Positions 1 to 7,945 of a stretch of 40,352 nucleotides of DNA are shown piece by piece. The DNA lies in NCBI GenBank assembly GCA_937958785.1, contig CALGMY010000137.1:1-40352 (forward strand). Direction: 5' to 3'. The stretch is from an uncultured Gammaproteobacteria bacterium. GTDB lineage: Bacteria; Pseudomonadota; Gammaproteobacteria; Steroidobacterales; GCA-2729495. Position numbers and translations under genes: made by a program. How positions within the stretch are numbered: position 1 is the first letter of the stretch; each line of letters starts with the position of its first letter. The notes beneath the pieces were generated by a model. The model searched no databases. It worked only from the letters and a program-made list of their open reading frames with translations, and was not told the origin of the DNA.

Positions 1-1
1 C

Positions 2-985
2 CTGCAGGCGGCGGCCCTGCTGAGTCCCGTGGCCGCCCCTGCCCTCGACACCGCGAGGCCGGATGTCCGGGCCTTCATGGACGACCTCGTCAGCAAGGAC
101 GGGTTCGAGCAGGCTTACGTCAGGGGCGTGTTCGGGGGTGTCGAGTCGAAGCAGGGCATCCTGGATGCCATGAGCCGCCCGGCCGAGAAGGTGAAGCCCT
201 GGTTCGAGTACCGGGCAATCTTCCTGACGCCGCGGCGCATCAGCGCCGGGGTCGACTTCTACCGGGCCCACGAGGCGCGCCTGCGGGAAATCAGTGCCAG
301 CACGGGGATTCCTGCCGAGATCATCACCGCGATCCTCGGCGTCGAGACCTTCTATGGCACGCGCACGGGCAGCTTCCGGGCCGTGGACGCCCTGTCCACC
401 CTCGCCTTCGACTACCCGCCCCGCAGCGACTTCTTCCGCAGCGAGTTGCGGCACCTGTTCCTGCTGGCCCGGGAAGAGCAGCTCGACATCGGCACCCTCA
501 CCGGCTCCTACGCGGGCGCCATGGGGCCGCCCCAGTTCATCCCCAGCAGCTACCGGGCCTACGCGGTGGACGGCAGCGGCGACGGCCGGCGCGACCTCCT
601 GAAGAACTGGGACGACATCGTCGCGAGCATCGCCAACTACTTCGCACGCCACAACTGGCAGCCGGGCCAGCCCGTCGCCACCCGGGCGGAGTTCGCCCGG
701 GATGCCATCCGGCCCACGGGCCCGACCGAACTCGTGATGAAGGACACCGTAGGCTCGCTCGCCCGCCAGGGCGTGCAGTTCACGACCGACCTGCCGGCCA
801 CGGCGCCCGCCCTGCTCGTGACCCTGAAGGGCGAGGATGGCGACGAGTACTGGGTCGGCTTCCAGAACTACTACACGATCACCCGCTACAACCGCAGCAC
901 CATGTACGCCCTCGCCGTGTTCGAGCTGAGCGAGGCGATCGCCGCCGGCATCCGCACCCCTATGGCGGGTGCGGCCAGTGAGTAG
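2..985 (+). CDS. mltB: Lytic murein transglycosylase B, 5' end outside window
   Basis: Membrane-bound lytic transglycosylase of the MltB (SltB3) family, which cleaves the MurNAc-GlcNAc bond of peptidoglycan in the periplasm to give 1,6-anhydro ends. The open frame runs from the first bases of the window, and the residues before the GTG at 29 (LQAAALLSP) look like the end of a signal sequence. The real start therefore lies upstream and the GTG is probably internal. The catalytic glutamate is in GVETFYG (codon 344-346). The family blocks GAMGPPQFIPSSY and DGRRDLLKNWDDIVASIANY follow in the expected order. It sits 6 bases before rlpA, a pairing common in gammaproteobacteria, and very probably shares a transcript with it. 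The family is clear; lipoprotein versus soluble form cannot be decided without the N-terminus. Confidence 0.93.
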   Translation: MQAAALLSPVAAPALDTARPDVRAFMDDLVSKDGFEQAYVRGVFGGVESKQGILDAMSRPAEKVKPWFEYRAIFLTPRRISAGVDFYRAHEARLREISASTGIPAEIITAILGVETFYGTRTGSFRAVDALSTLAFDYPPRSDFFRSELRHLFLLAREEQLDIGTLTGSYAGAMGPPQFIPSSYRAYAVDGSGDGRRDLLKNWDDIVASIANYFARHNWQPGQPVATRAEFARDAIRPTGPTELVMKDTVGSLARQGVQFTTDLPATAPALLVTLKGEDGDEYWVGFQNYYTITRYNRSTMYALAVFELSEAIAAGIRTPMAGAASE

Positions 986-991
986 GGCCGG

Positions 992-1864
992 ATGACGACT
1001 TCGGCCAGGACCCTCGCGGGGTTCCTTGCAACCGTACTGCTGCTCGCTGGCTGCATGCCCACCCGCTGGCCCGAGCAGCCGGCGCCCGCGCCGGAGTCCC
1101 CCGTGCCCCGGGCGGAGAAGCTCCCCCCTCCGGTGAAGCCGGCGCCAGCGCCCGCCCCGGTCCCGCCGGCCGGAACCGCCATCCCGGACGAGGCCCCCGA
1201 ACCACTGCCCCGCTCCCGCTCCGGCAACCCCCCGTTCTACGACGTGCTGGGCCAGCGTTACTTCGTGATGGAAGACAGCACGGGCTACCGGGAGCAGGGC
1301 GTCGCGTCCTGGTATGGCAAGGATTTCCACGGCAAGCGCACCTCGAGCGGCACCGTCTACGACATGCACGACATGACGGCGGCCCACAAGACGCTGCCCC
1401 TGCCGACCCTCGTGCGGGTGACCAATCTCGAGAACGGCCGGAGCGTGCTGGTCACCGTCGACGACCGGGGGCCGTTCGTGAAGAACCGCCTCATCGACCT
1501 CTCCTTCGCGGCTGCCACCGAACTCGACATCGTGCGGTCCGGCACGGGCCGGGTGGAAGTGGAGGCCGTCCCGACCCGGCGGGCGGCAACGACGGCGGGC
1601 ACCAGCCCCGCGCCTGCCTCGCCCGTCCTGTCCTACATGCAGGTCGGCGCCTTCAGCGACCAGGCCAATGCGGCGCGGCTGCGCGACGACCTGGCCACCA
1701 GCGGTGTCAGGAACGTCGTCATCCGCTACGATGACGACGTCCGCCCGGCGTTGTACCGGGTGCGCATCGGGCCCATCCAGGGGGCGGCGGAGTACGACGC
1801 GCTGGCGTCGCGCCTGGCGGCCCTCCGCATCGCGAATCCCCAGCTGGTCACCGAGTCCGATTGA
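992..1864 (+). CDS. rlpA: RlpA-family septal lytic transglycosylase, lipoprotein
   Basis: Outer-membrane lipoprotein of the RlpA family. Such proteins cut denuded glycan strands at the septum and bind them through a SPOR domain. Visible parts are a lipobox (LLAG then Cys21), a proline-rich linker (about 22-80), a double-psi beta-barrel (about 103-192, with GVASWYG, TAAHKTLPLP and DDRGPF) and a C-terminal SPOR domain (about 214-288, beginning YMQVGAFSD). The Asp and His of the known active-site region are present (YDM, AAH). The position that is Glu in P. aeruginosa and E. coli RlpA (SNGE/ASGE) is Thr121 here. Activity may therefore be altered, although the glycan-binding SPOR domain is intact. 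The ATG at 992 gives a good lipoprotein signal and follows mltB closely. dacA starts 48 bases downstream. Confidence 0.93.
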   Translation: MTTSARTLAGFLATVLLLAGCMPTRWPEQPAPAPESPVPRAEKLPPPVKPAPAPAPVPPAGTAIPDEAPEPLPRSRSGNPPFYDVLGQRYFVMEDSTGYREQGVASWYGKDFHGKRTSSGTVYDMHDMTAAHKTLPLPTLVRVTNLENGRSVLVTVDDRGPFVKNRLIDLSFAAATELDIVRSGTGRVEVEAVPTRRAATTAGTSPAPASPVLSYMQVGAFSDQANAARLRDDLATSGVRNVVIRYDDDVRPALYRVRIGPIQGAAEYDALASRLAALRIANPQLVTESD

Positions 1865-1912
1865 AGGCCGCCGGCCGGCGGCGTCCACGAGAATATTCAG
1901 GAGTCCCTGCGA

Positions 1913-3082
1913 ATGTTGCGACGATTGCCCGGTGCACGGCTGGCCGCCCTGCCAGCCCTGCTGCTGACCCTGCTGTCGATCCCTGTCCTGGCCGCTGAAG
2001 CCGCCGATCCGAATGCCGTGCCCCCACCGCCGGCCATCGCGGCCCGGGCCTACCTCCTCGTGGATCACAACAGCGGCCGGACCCTGGCGGCACTCAACGA
2101 GACGGAGCGGCTCGACCCCGCCAGCATCACCAAGCTCATGACCGCCTATGCGATCTTCCGCAGCATCCGCGACAAGCGGATCGGGCTCGAGGACCCCGTG
2201 CTGATCAGCGAGGCGGCCTGGCGCACCGGGGGCTCCCGCTCCTTCGTCGACCTGGGGGACCGGGTGCCGCTCTCCGTGCTGCTGCAGGGCATGATCATCC
2301 AGTCGGGCAACGATGCCAGCGTTGCGCTGGCGGAGCACGTCTCGGGCACGGAGCCCGCCTTCGCCGACCTCATGAACCAGTACGCGCGTGAACTCGGCAT
2401 GCGTGACACCAGCTACCGCAACAGCACGGGGCTGCCCGACCCGGAGCACTACACCACCGCGGCGGACATCCTCAAGCTGGCCAATGCCATCATCCGGGAG
2501 TTCCCCGAGTACTACCGCTGGTACTCCCAGAAGGAGTTCACCTGGAACGGCATCACCCAGAGCAACCGCAACGGCCTGCTCTGGCGCGACTCCACCGTGG
2601 ACGGCATGAAGACGGGGTTCACCGAGGCCGCCGGCTACTGCCTCGTGTCCTCCGCGGCCCGGGACGGCATGCGGCTGGTCGCCGTGGTGCTCGGCACGGA
2701 CAGCCCGACCGCGCGGGAGCGGGAGTCCCAGGCCCTGCTGAACTACGGCTACCGCTTCTTCGAGACGAAGAAGATCCTGACGGCCGGCCAGCGGCTCGCC
2801 GAGGCGCGGGTCTGGAAGGCGGAGACCGAACTCGTGGACGTGGGCGTCCGGCGCGACGTGTGGGTGACCGTCCCGCGCGGCAAGGCCGACCAGCTGGAAC
2901 CGGCCGTGACCCTGCCGGCCCAGCTCATGGCGCCGCTGGATCCCGGGAAGGAACTCGGCAAGGTCCGGGTGGCGCTCGCGGGCGCCACGGTGGCCGAGGT
3001 CCCGCTGTACCCCCTGAAGCCGGTCGCCACCGGATCGCTGTGGCAGCAGGGGCGCGACACGGTGCTGCTGTGGTTCGAGTGA
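1913..3082 (+). CDS. dacA: D-alanyl-D-alanine carboxypeptidase (PBP5/6 type)
   Basis: Low-molecular-weight penicillin-binding protein that removes the terminal D-Ala from peptidoglycan pentapeptides in the periplasm. All three serine-peptidase motifs are visible: S71-I-T-K74, S131-G-N133 and K233-T-G235. The C-terminal part (about 290-380) matches the PBP5 C-terminal beta domain and ends in a short amphipathic tail (SLWQQGRDTVLLWF) that would anchor it to the inner membrane. An N-terminal signal peptide ends near LAAEA. The AGGAG at 1899-1903, ten bases before the ATG, supports this start. At 389 residues it is normal for the family. The aminotransferase gene follows after 10 bases, so the enzyme that releases D-alanine is paired with one that can interconvert it. 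Confidence 0.95.
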   Translation: MLRRLPGARLAALPALLLTLLSIPVLAAEAADPNAVPPPPAIAARAYLLVDHNSGRTLAALNETERLDPASITKLMTAYAIFRSIRDKRIGLEDPVLISEAAWRTGGSRSFVDLGDRVPLSVLLQGMIIQSGNDASVALAEHVSGTEPAFADLMNQYARELGMRDTSYRNSTGLPDPEHYTTAADILKLANAIIREFPEYYRWYSQKEFTWNGITQSNRNGLLWRDSTVDGMKTGFTEAAGYCLVSSAARDGMRLVAVVLGTDSPTARERESQALLNYGYRFFETKKILTAGQRLAEARVWKAETELVDVGVRRDVWVTVPRGKADQLEPAVTLPAQLMAPLDPGKELGKVRVALAGATVAEVPLYPLKPVATGSLWQQGRDTVLLWFE

Positions 3083-3092
3083 GCCGGTAGCC

Positions 3093-3965
3093 ATGGCGCC
3101 GCCACGGCCGACGGCCTGGTTCAATGGCGGCTTCCTGCCCCTGGCCGAGGTGCGCGTCTCGCCCCTGGACCGGGGCTTTCTCTTCGGCGATGCCGTCTAC
3201 GAGGTGATCCCGGTGTATGCGGGCCAGCCGTTCCTGCTGGACCCGCACCTGGACCGGCTGGAGCGCAGCCTGGCCGGCCTGCGCATCCGCAATCCCTACG
3301 ACCGGGCCACCTGGGTCGCGCTCGTGGCCGGGCTGGTGGAACGCAACGGCGGGGGCGACGCGGCGGTGTACCTGCAGGTCACGCGCGGAGCCGACCAGGG
3401 CCGTGACCATGCCTTCCCCGGCCCCGCAGTGGCGCCCACCGTGTTCGGCATGGTGACCCCGATCAGTTCCGCGGCCGGGCAGGACGGCATCCGGGCCATC
3501 ACGGTCCCGGACATCCGCTGGGGGCGCTGTGACATCAAGTCGACCGCCCTGCTTGCCAACCTGCTCGCCCGCCAGGCCGCCACGGAGGCAGGCGCGGGCG
3601 AGGCGCTGCTCCTGCGCGATGGCGAACTCACCGAGGGCAGCGCAAGCTCGGTGATCGTGGTTGAGGGCGGGACGCTGCTCCGGCCGCCGGGCGGTCCCGG
3701 GATCCTGCCCGGCACCACCACCGACGCCGTGTTCGCCGCTGCCCAGGCCTGCGGACGCACCTGCCGGGACGAGCAGATCCCGGAGGCGCGGCTGCACGCC
3801 GCCGACGAGATCTGGATCGCCGCGGCCACCCGGGGCGTGGTACCGGTGGTGCAGCTGGACGGACACCCGGTCGGCACGGGCCGTCCGGGCCCCGTGTGGG
3901 CCGAGGTGGCGGCGGCCTTCGACGCCACCCGTCCCGGGTCCGGGATGCAGGGCGCCGCCCGGTGA
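3093..3965 (+). CDS. dat: D-amino-acid aminotransferase (class IV)
   Basis: Fold-type IV PLP enzyme, most likely D-alanine transaminase (D-Ala + 2-oxoglutarate to pyruvate + D-Glu). The block DRGFLFGDAVYE near residue 26 and the PLP lysine K149 in CDIKS followed by LLANLLARQAA match D-amino-acid transaminases better than branched-chain aminotransferases. GELTEGSASS and the GILPGTTT phosphate-binding stretch follow. The 290-residue length fits. It lies between dacA and ybeD, the position the family often holds in gammaproteobacteria, and its stop overlaps the next start (GTGA). A 4-amino-4-deoxychorismate lyase is the main alternative, but the CDIKS motif and the context argue against it. Confidence 0.87.
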   Translation: MAPPRPTAWFNGGFLPLAEVRVSPLDRGFLFGDAVYEVIPVYAGQPFLLDPHLDRLERSLAGLRIRNPYDRATWVALVAGLVERNGGGDAAVYLQVTRGADQGRDHAFPGPAVAPTVFGMVTPISSAAGQDGIRAITVPDIRWGRCDIKSTALLANLLARQAATEAGAGEALLLRDGELTEGSASSVIVVEGGTLLRPPGGPGILPGTTTDAVFAAAQACGRTCRDEQIPEARLHAADEIWIAAATRGVVPVVQLDGHPVGTGRPGPVWAEVAAAFDATRPGSGMQGAAR

Positions 3966-4225
3966 CGGACGAATCGCCCCTCGAGTTTCCCTGCAGCTTT
4001 CCGCTGAAGGTGATGGGCCACAACCGGCCCGCCTTCGAGCAGTACGTGGTGGAGATCGTGCGCACCCATGCGGGCTCCCAGGCCCTCGGCACCGTGACCA
4101 CCCGCCCCAGCCGCAACGCGCGGTTCCTGGCCGTCACGGTGACCTTCACCGCCACGAGCCGGGCGCAGCTCGATGACATCTACCGCACCCTGAGCGCGAG
4201 CGACCAGGTGCTCTTCCTCCTCTGA
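3962..4225 (+). CDS. ybeD: YbeD/DUF493 family small protein
   Basis: Small cytoplasmic protein of 87 residues, the same size as E. coli YbeD, with the family core FPLKVMG, the middle stretch around FLAVTVTFTATS and the C-terminal YRTLSASDQVLFLL. The molecular role of the family is not settled; the ferredoxin-like ACT-type fold and neighbourhood suggest regulation linked to lipoate synthesis. The GTG at 3962 is chosen because it overlaps the aminotransferase stop (GTGA) and gives the normal family length. The upstream ATG at 3896 would add 22 residues that lie inside the preceding gene. lipB begins 4 bases downstream. Confidence 0.9.
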   Translation: MTDESPLEFPCSFPLKVMGHNRPAFEQYVVEIVRTHAGSQALGTVTTRPSRNARFLAVTVTFTATSRAQLDDIYRTLSASDQVLFLL

Positions 4226-4229
4226 AGCC

Positions 4230-4874
4230 ATGGGAGGAACCGGGCTCACGCTGCCGCCGGTCCGGGTGCGCCGCATGCCGGGGCTCACCGCCTACGCGAC
4301 GGCCGTGGCGGACATGCAGGCCTTCACCGCCACCCGGGATGGAACCACGGCGGACGAGCTCTGGCTGCTCGAGCACCCGCCCGTCTACACGCTCGGCCTG
4401 AATGCCAGCCCGGATCACCTGCTGGCCACCGGCGGCGTCCCCGTGGTGCAGACGGACCGGGGCGGCCAGGTCACCTACCACGGGCCCGGTCAGCTCATGG
4501 CCTACCTGCTCGTGGATCTCGGGCGGGCGGGGCTGGGCATCCGCACGGTCGTGTCGGCGCTCGAGGACGCGGTGATTGCCCTCGCCGCCGCCCACGGCAT
4601 CGACGCGTCGGCCCGGCGGGAAGCCCCGGGTGTGTATGTGTCGGGCGCGAAGCTGGCCAGCGTCGGCCTGCGGGTCCGGCGGGGCTGCACCTACCACGGC
4701 CTCGCCCTGAACGTGACCAACGACCTCGCCCCGTTCGCGGGGATCAACCCCTGCGGCTATCCGGGACTCGACGTGACCTCACTGCAGCGCCTCGGCGGGC
4801 CGACGGACCTCAACGCCGTGGCAGCCGGGTTCAGCGCCGCACTGCTGCCCCGCCTCGGCCTGGTCCCGGCGTAG
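4230..4874 (+). CDS. lipB: Lipoyl(octanoyl) transferase
   Basis: Moves the octanoyl group from acyl carrier protein to the lipoyl domains of 2-oxoacid dehydrogenases and the glycine cleavage H protein. The DRGGQVTYHGPGQLMAY block is present. The two catalytic residues are K141 (SGAKLASVG) and C175 (INPCGYPG), which makes an acyl-Cys intermediate. At 214 residues the size is normal. It is the last gene of the mltB-rlpA-dacA-dat-ybeD-lipB run. Lipoyl synthase (lipA), usually the next gene, is absent and must be elsewhere. The stop codon TAG at 4872-4874 lies inside a REP-type repeat. Confidence 0.95.
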   Translation: MGGTGLTLPPVRVRRMPGLTAYATAVADMQAFTATRDGTTADELWLLEHPPVYTLGLNASPDHLLATGGVPVVQTDRGGQVTYHGPGQLMAYLLVDLGRAGLGIRTVVSALEDAVIALAAAHGIDASARREAPGVYVSGAKLASVGLRVRRGCTYHGLALNVTNDLAPFAGINPCGYPGLDVTSLQRLGGPTDLNAVAAGFSAALLPRLGLVPA

Positions 4875-4896
4875 GAGCGCCTTCAGGCGCGATCCC
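4871..4896. repeat. REP-type palindromic element, copy 1
   Basis: A 26-base element beginning GTAGGAGCGCC and containing the hairpin GCGCC-TTCA-GGCGC, identical to the copy at 23464-23489. It resembles the TAGGAGCGGCTTCAGCCGCGA-type REP elements known from Pseudomonas and Xanthomonadales. It lies between convergent lipB and murU, supplies the lipB stop codon, and ends one base before the murU stop. It could act as a bidirectional terminator or mRNA stabiliser. Confidence 0.85.
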
Positions 4897-4897
4897 T

Positions 4898-5587
4898 TCA
4901 GGCTCGACCGGCCCTGAGTTCCGCATCCAGCTCCGCGAGCCGCTCCGGCGTGCCGACGTCGGTCCAGCGGCCCGGATGCTCCTCGCCGGTGACCTGGCCC
5001 CGGGCCGCGGCGGCGCGAAGCAGCGGGGCGAGCGGAAAACGGCCCGGGCCCGCGCCGTCGAAGAGGGCCGGATGGATGATCGAGATGCCGGCGAAGGTGC
5101 GGTGCCCGATGGCGTCCGGACCGGGCAGGCTGGCGGTGATCCGGCCACCGTCGAGCAGGAAATCACCCCGGGGGTGGTGGGGCGGGTTCGGCACCAGCAC
5201 CAGGTGGGCCAGCACCCCGGCGGGCAGGTCCCGCTCACCGGTGAAGGCGAAGTCACAGGCGATGTCGCCGTTCACGACCCAGAAGGGCCCGGGGCCGAGC
5301 AAACCCAGCGCGTGCAGGATGCCGCCCCCGGTCTCCAGGGGCTCGGGGCCCTCCTCGCTGAAGGCGACGGACACGCCGTGGCGGCGGCCATCGCCCAGGT
5401 ACTCCCGCAGCCTGTCGCCCTGCCAGGACAGGTTCACCACGAGTTCCCGGATCCCGGCCCGGGCCAGCGCCTGGATGTGGTAGTCGATGAGGGGCTGGCC
5501 ACCTGCCCGCAGGAGCGGCTTCGGGAGGTGCTCGGTGAGGGGCCGCATCCGCTCACCACGGCCGGCCGCCAGGATCAGGGCGCGCAT
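4898..5587 (-). CDS. murU: Sugar-1-phosphate nucleotidyltransferase, MurU-like
   Basis: Predicted cytoplasmic nucleotidyltransferase of 229 residues. It starts with the NTP-binding signature LILAAGRGERMRPLTEHLPKP and carries NGDIACDF (metal-binding Asp) and WTDVGTPERL near the end. Length and position next to lptD match MurU, the N-acetylmuramate-1-phosphate uridylyltransferase of Pseudomonas peptidoglycan recycling, which feeds MurNAc to UDP-MurNAc and bypasses de novo synthesis. The ATG at 5587 is chosen because the motif follows at once; upstream extension only crosses lptD. A -10-like TACCAT lies exactly six bases before the ATG. The usual partner kinase amgK is not next to it. A generic glucose-1-phosphate thymidylyltransferase-like role remains possible. 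Confidence 0.82.
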   Translation of the reverse strand: MRALILAAGRGERMRPLTEHLPKPLLRAGGQPLIDYHIQALARAGIRELVVNLSWQGDRLREYLGDGRRHGVSVAFSEEGPEPLETGGGILHALGLLGPGPFWVVNGDIACDFAFTGERDLPAGVLAHLVLVPNPPHHPRGDFLLDGGRITASLPGPDAIGHRTFAGISIIHPALFDGAGPGRFPLAPLLRAAAARGQVTGEEHPGRWTDVGTPERLAELDAELRAGRA

Positions 5588-5593
5588 GGTGCG

Positions 5594-5599
5594 ATGGTA
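5594..5599 (-). promoter_or_regulatory. -10-like box of murU, predicted leaderless
   Basis: TACCAT on the minus strand, six bases before the murU ATG, which would put the start codon at +1. No good -35 is visible. One of a series of start-proximal boxes in this window. Confidence 0.4.
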
Positions 5600-5645
5600 A
5601 CCGGGCCGGACCGCGTCGCGCCAAGGTGGCGCCGTCGGCCGCCGG

Positions 5646-5651
5646 TATACT
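5646..5651 (+). promoter_or_regulatory. -10 box of lptD, predicted leaderless
   Basis: TATACT followed by six bases and then the GTG start of lptD. A transcript from it would start at the first base of the gene. No clear -35. The box supports GTG at 5658 over the internal ATG at 5715. Confidence 0.55.
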
Positions 5652-5657
5652 TCGCCC

Positions 5658-7934
5658 GTGCTGGGCTCATCCTTCTTCGTCCCCGGGGTACGGGCCCGGC
5701 GCGGCCTGCCGGCAATGCTGGTGCTGGTCGCGTCCGCCGCCCTGGCGGACGACGCGCCTCCCCCCGTCTTCGGCTGCCCGATCACGCCCCGTGCCGACAG
5801 CAGCCTGGCCGTTCCCGGCGCCGGTGAAGCGCTGTTCCCGGAACCGGCGGCAGCCAGCGGGGACAACGGTACCGGGCCAATCGACGTGCTGGCCGGCAAG
5901 CTCGAGCTCGAGCTCGACGGCGCCGCGGTGTTCGACGACCGCCTGGTGCTGCGCCAGGGTGCCCGCCTGCTCGGCGCGGACTCCGGCCGCTTCGACCAGG
6001 CCACCGGGGAACTGGCCGCCGAAGGCAACGTGGAGTACCGGGATCCCGCCACCTGGGTCCGGGGTGATGCCGCGCGCTACAACGGCACGACGGGCCAGTT
6101 CAGCATGGAGGGCGCCGAGTACGACCTCTTCAGCGTCCCGGCCCGGGGGACCGCGGACCGGATCCAGGTGGACGAGGCGCGCCTGCTGACGCTGACCGAC
6201 GTCACCTACACCACCTGCGCGGCCGGGAAGGAGGACTGGCTGCTGCACGCCGGCTCGCTCGAGCTCGACCGGGACACGGGTACCGGCACCGCGCGCCACG
6301 CCCGGCTCGAGTTCAAGGGCGTGCCCATCCTCTACTCGCCCTACCTCACCTACCCCATCGACAACCGCCGCAAGTCGGGCCTGCTGCTGCCCGACGTGGG
6401 CAACAGCAGCCAGCGGGGCATCGAGTTCGAGCTGCCCTACTACTTCAACCTGGCGCCCAACTACGACGCGACGCTGACCCCGCACTACATGTCCCGTCGC
6501 GGGCTGCAGGCCCAGGGCGAGTTCCGCTACCTGAAGGGCGGCACGTCCGGCAGGTTCTACGGCGAATTCCTGCCGGGCGACGACATCACCGGCGAGGACC
6601 GTGGCCTGGTCACCTGGTTCAACCAGTCCCGGCTGTCGGCGGGCTGGCGCGCCACCATCGACGCCACGGACGTCAGCGATACCTCCTACTTCGAGGACCT
6701 CTACACCGGGCTCACCAGCACCAGCCAGACCCACCTCCGGCGGCGGGTGGACTTCGAGTACGCCGACGATGCCTGGTTCGGCCTGCTCCGGCTCGAGGAC
6801 TACGAGACACTCGATGAGGCCATCGTCCCGGAGGACGAACCCTACCGGCGGCTGCCGCAGCTGGCCATCAACGCCGCCTGGCCCGATGCGCCGCTCGGGC
6901 TCGAACTGGGCTTCGACTCGGAGTTCACCTACTTCGACCGGTCCACCGGCGTCACGGGCCTGCGTTCGCACCTGCTGCCGGAAGCGAGCTTGCCCCTGGC
7001 CCTCGGCCCGGTGGTGGTCGAACCCTACGCGGCGTTCGACTACACGACCTACGACCTCGGCGACGTGGCGCCGGGCAGTGACACCTCGCCCGGGCGCTCA
7101 GTGCCCATCTACAGCCTCGACATGCGGACCCTGCTCGAGCGGGTGTGGGGCGACGGCGGCAAGTGGCTGCAGACGATCGAGCCCCGGGTGCAGTACGTGC
7201 ACGTGCCCTTCGAGGACCAGGCCGACCTGCCGGTATTCGACACGATCGAACCTGACTTCAACATGGTCCAGCTCTTCCGCCGCAACCGGTACGTGGGGCT
7301 CGACCGGCTCGGCGACACGGACCAGCTGAACCTGGGGATCACCACCCGGCTGATCCGCTCCGGCGACGGCTCACAGTTCCTGTCGGCGACGATCGGCGAG
7401 ACGCAGTACTTCAGCTCCCGCGAGGTCGTGCTGCCCGGGGAGCTGCCCCAGGACGACGGCCCGTCGGACTACATTGCAGAACTCGGCCTCAACGTGAACG
7501 ACCGGTGGAACGTCGACCTCGGCTATCAGTGGGACTCGGACGAGCACGAGACGCAGCTGGCGGAGGCCCGCGTGCTGTACCGGGCGGACGAGTTCCGGGT
7601 GCTGAACCTGTCCTACCGGTTCCGGCGCGACTCCATCGAGGAGATCGACCTGGCGGGTGCCTGGCCCCTCGGCAACCGCTGGAGCATCGTCGGCCGCTAC
7701 GATTACTCCATCCAGGACCAGGAACCGCTGGACCGGTTCCTGGGCCTCGAGTACTCGACCTGCTGCTGGGGCGTGCGCGTGGTGGCGCGTCGCAACCTGA
7801 CCAGCCGCGAGGGGGAATCCGACTCCTCGGTCACGCTGCAGCTGCTACTCAAGGGCTTCGGCAGCTCCGGCAGCCCGGCCGAGCGCCTGCTCGACCGTGG
7901 TATTCTGGGCTACGACCGCTTCGACCAGTACTGA
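5658..7934 (+). CDS. lptD: LPS-assembly outer-membrane protein LptD
   Basis: Outer-membrane beta-barrel that, with LptE, inserts lipopolysaccharide into the outer leaflet. The order is a signal peptide (about 1-30, ending ALA), an N-terminal OstA/LptA-like jellyroll (about 75-185, with GNVEYRDPATWVRGDAARY), then the barrel (from about 215, with YLTYPIDNRRKSGLLLP). The four disulphide cysteines expected from E. coli are present: C40, C187 and the adjacent pair C702-C703 near the end. At 758 residues it is typical. GTG at 5658 gives a full signal peptide and lies six bases after a -10 box. It heads the conserved lptD-surA-pdxA-rsmA-apaG-apaH order, and its own chaperone SurA is encoded next. 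Confidence 0.97.
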   Translation: MLGSSFFVPGVRARRGLPAMLVLVASAALADDAPPPVFGCPITPRADSSLAVPGAGEALFPEPAAASGDNGTGPIDVLAGKLELELDGAAVFDDRLVLRQGARLLGADSGRFDQATGELAAEGNVEYRDPATWVRGDAARYNGTTGQFSMEGAEYDLFSVPARGTADRIQVDEARLLTLTDVTYTTCAAGKEDWLLHAGSLELDRDTGTGTARHARLEFKGVPILYSPYLTYPIDNRRKSGLLLPDVGNSSQRGIEFELPYYFNLAPNYDATLTPHYMSRRGLQAQGEFRYLKGGTSGRFYGEFLPGDDITGEDRGLVTWFNQSRLSAGWRATIDATDVSDTSYFEDLYTGLTSTSQTHLRRRVDFEYADDAWFGLLRLEDYETLDEAIVPEDEPYRRLPQLAINAAWPDAPLGLELGFDSEFTYFDRSTGVTGLRSHLLPEASLPLALGPVVVEPYAAFDYTTYDLGDVAPGSDTSPGRSVPIYSLDMRTLLERVWGDGGKWLQTIEPRVQYVHVPFEDQADLPVFDTIEPDFNMVQLFRRNRYVGLDRLGDTDQLNLGITTRLIRSGDGSQFLSATIGETQYFSSREVVLPGELPQDDGPSDYIAELGLNVNDRWNVDLGYQWDSDEHETQLAEARVLYRADEFRVLNLSYRFRRDSIEEIDLAGAWPLGNRWSIVGRYDYSIQDQEPLDRFLGLEYSTCCWGVRVVARRNLTSREGESDSSVTLQLLLKGFGSSGSPAERLLDRGILGYDRFDQY

Positions 7935-7945
7935 CCGGGTCCCCC

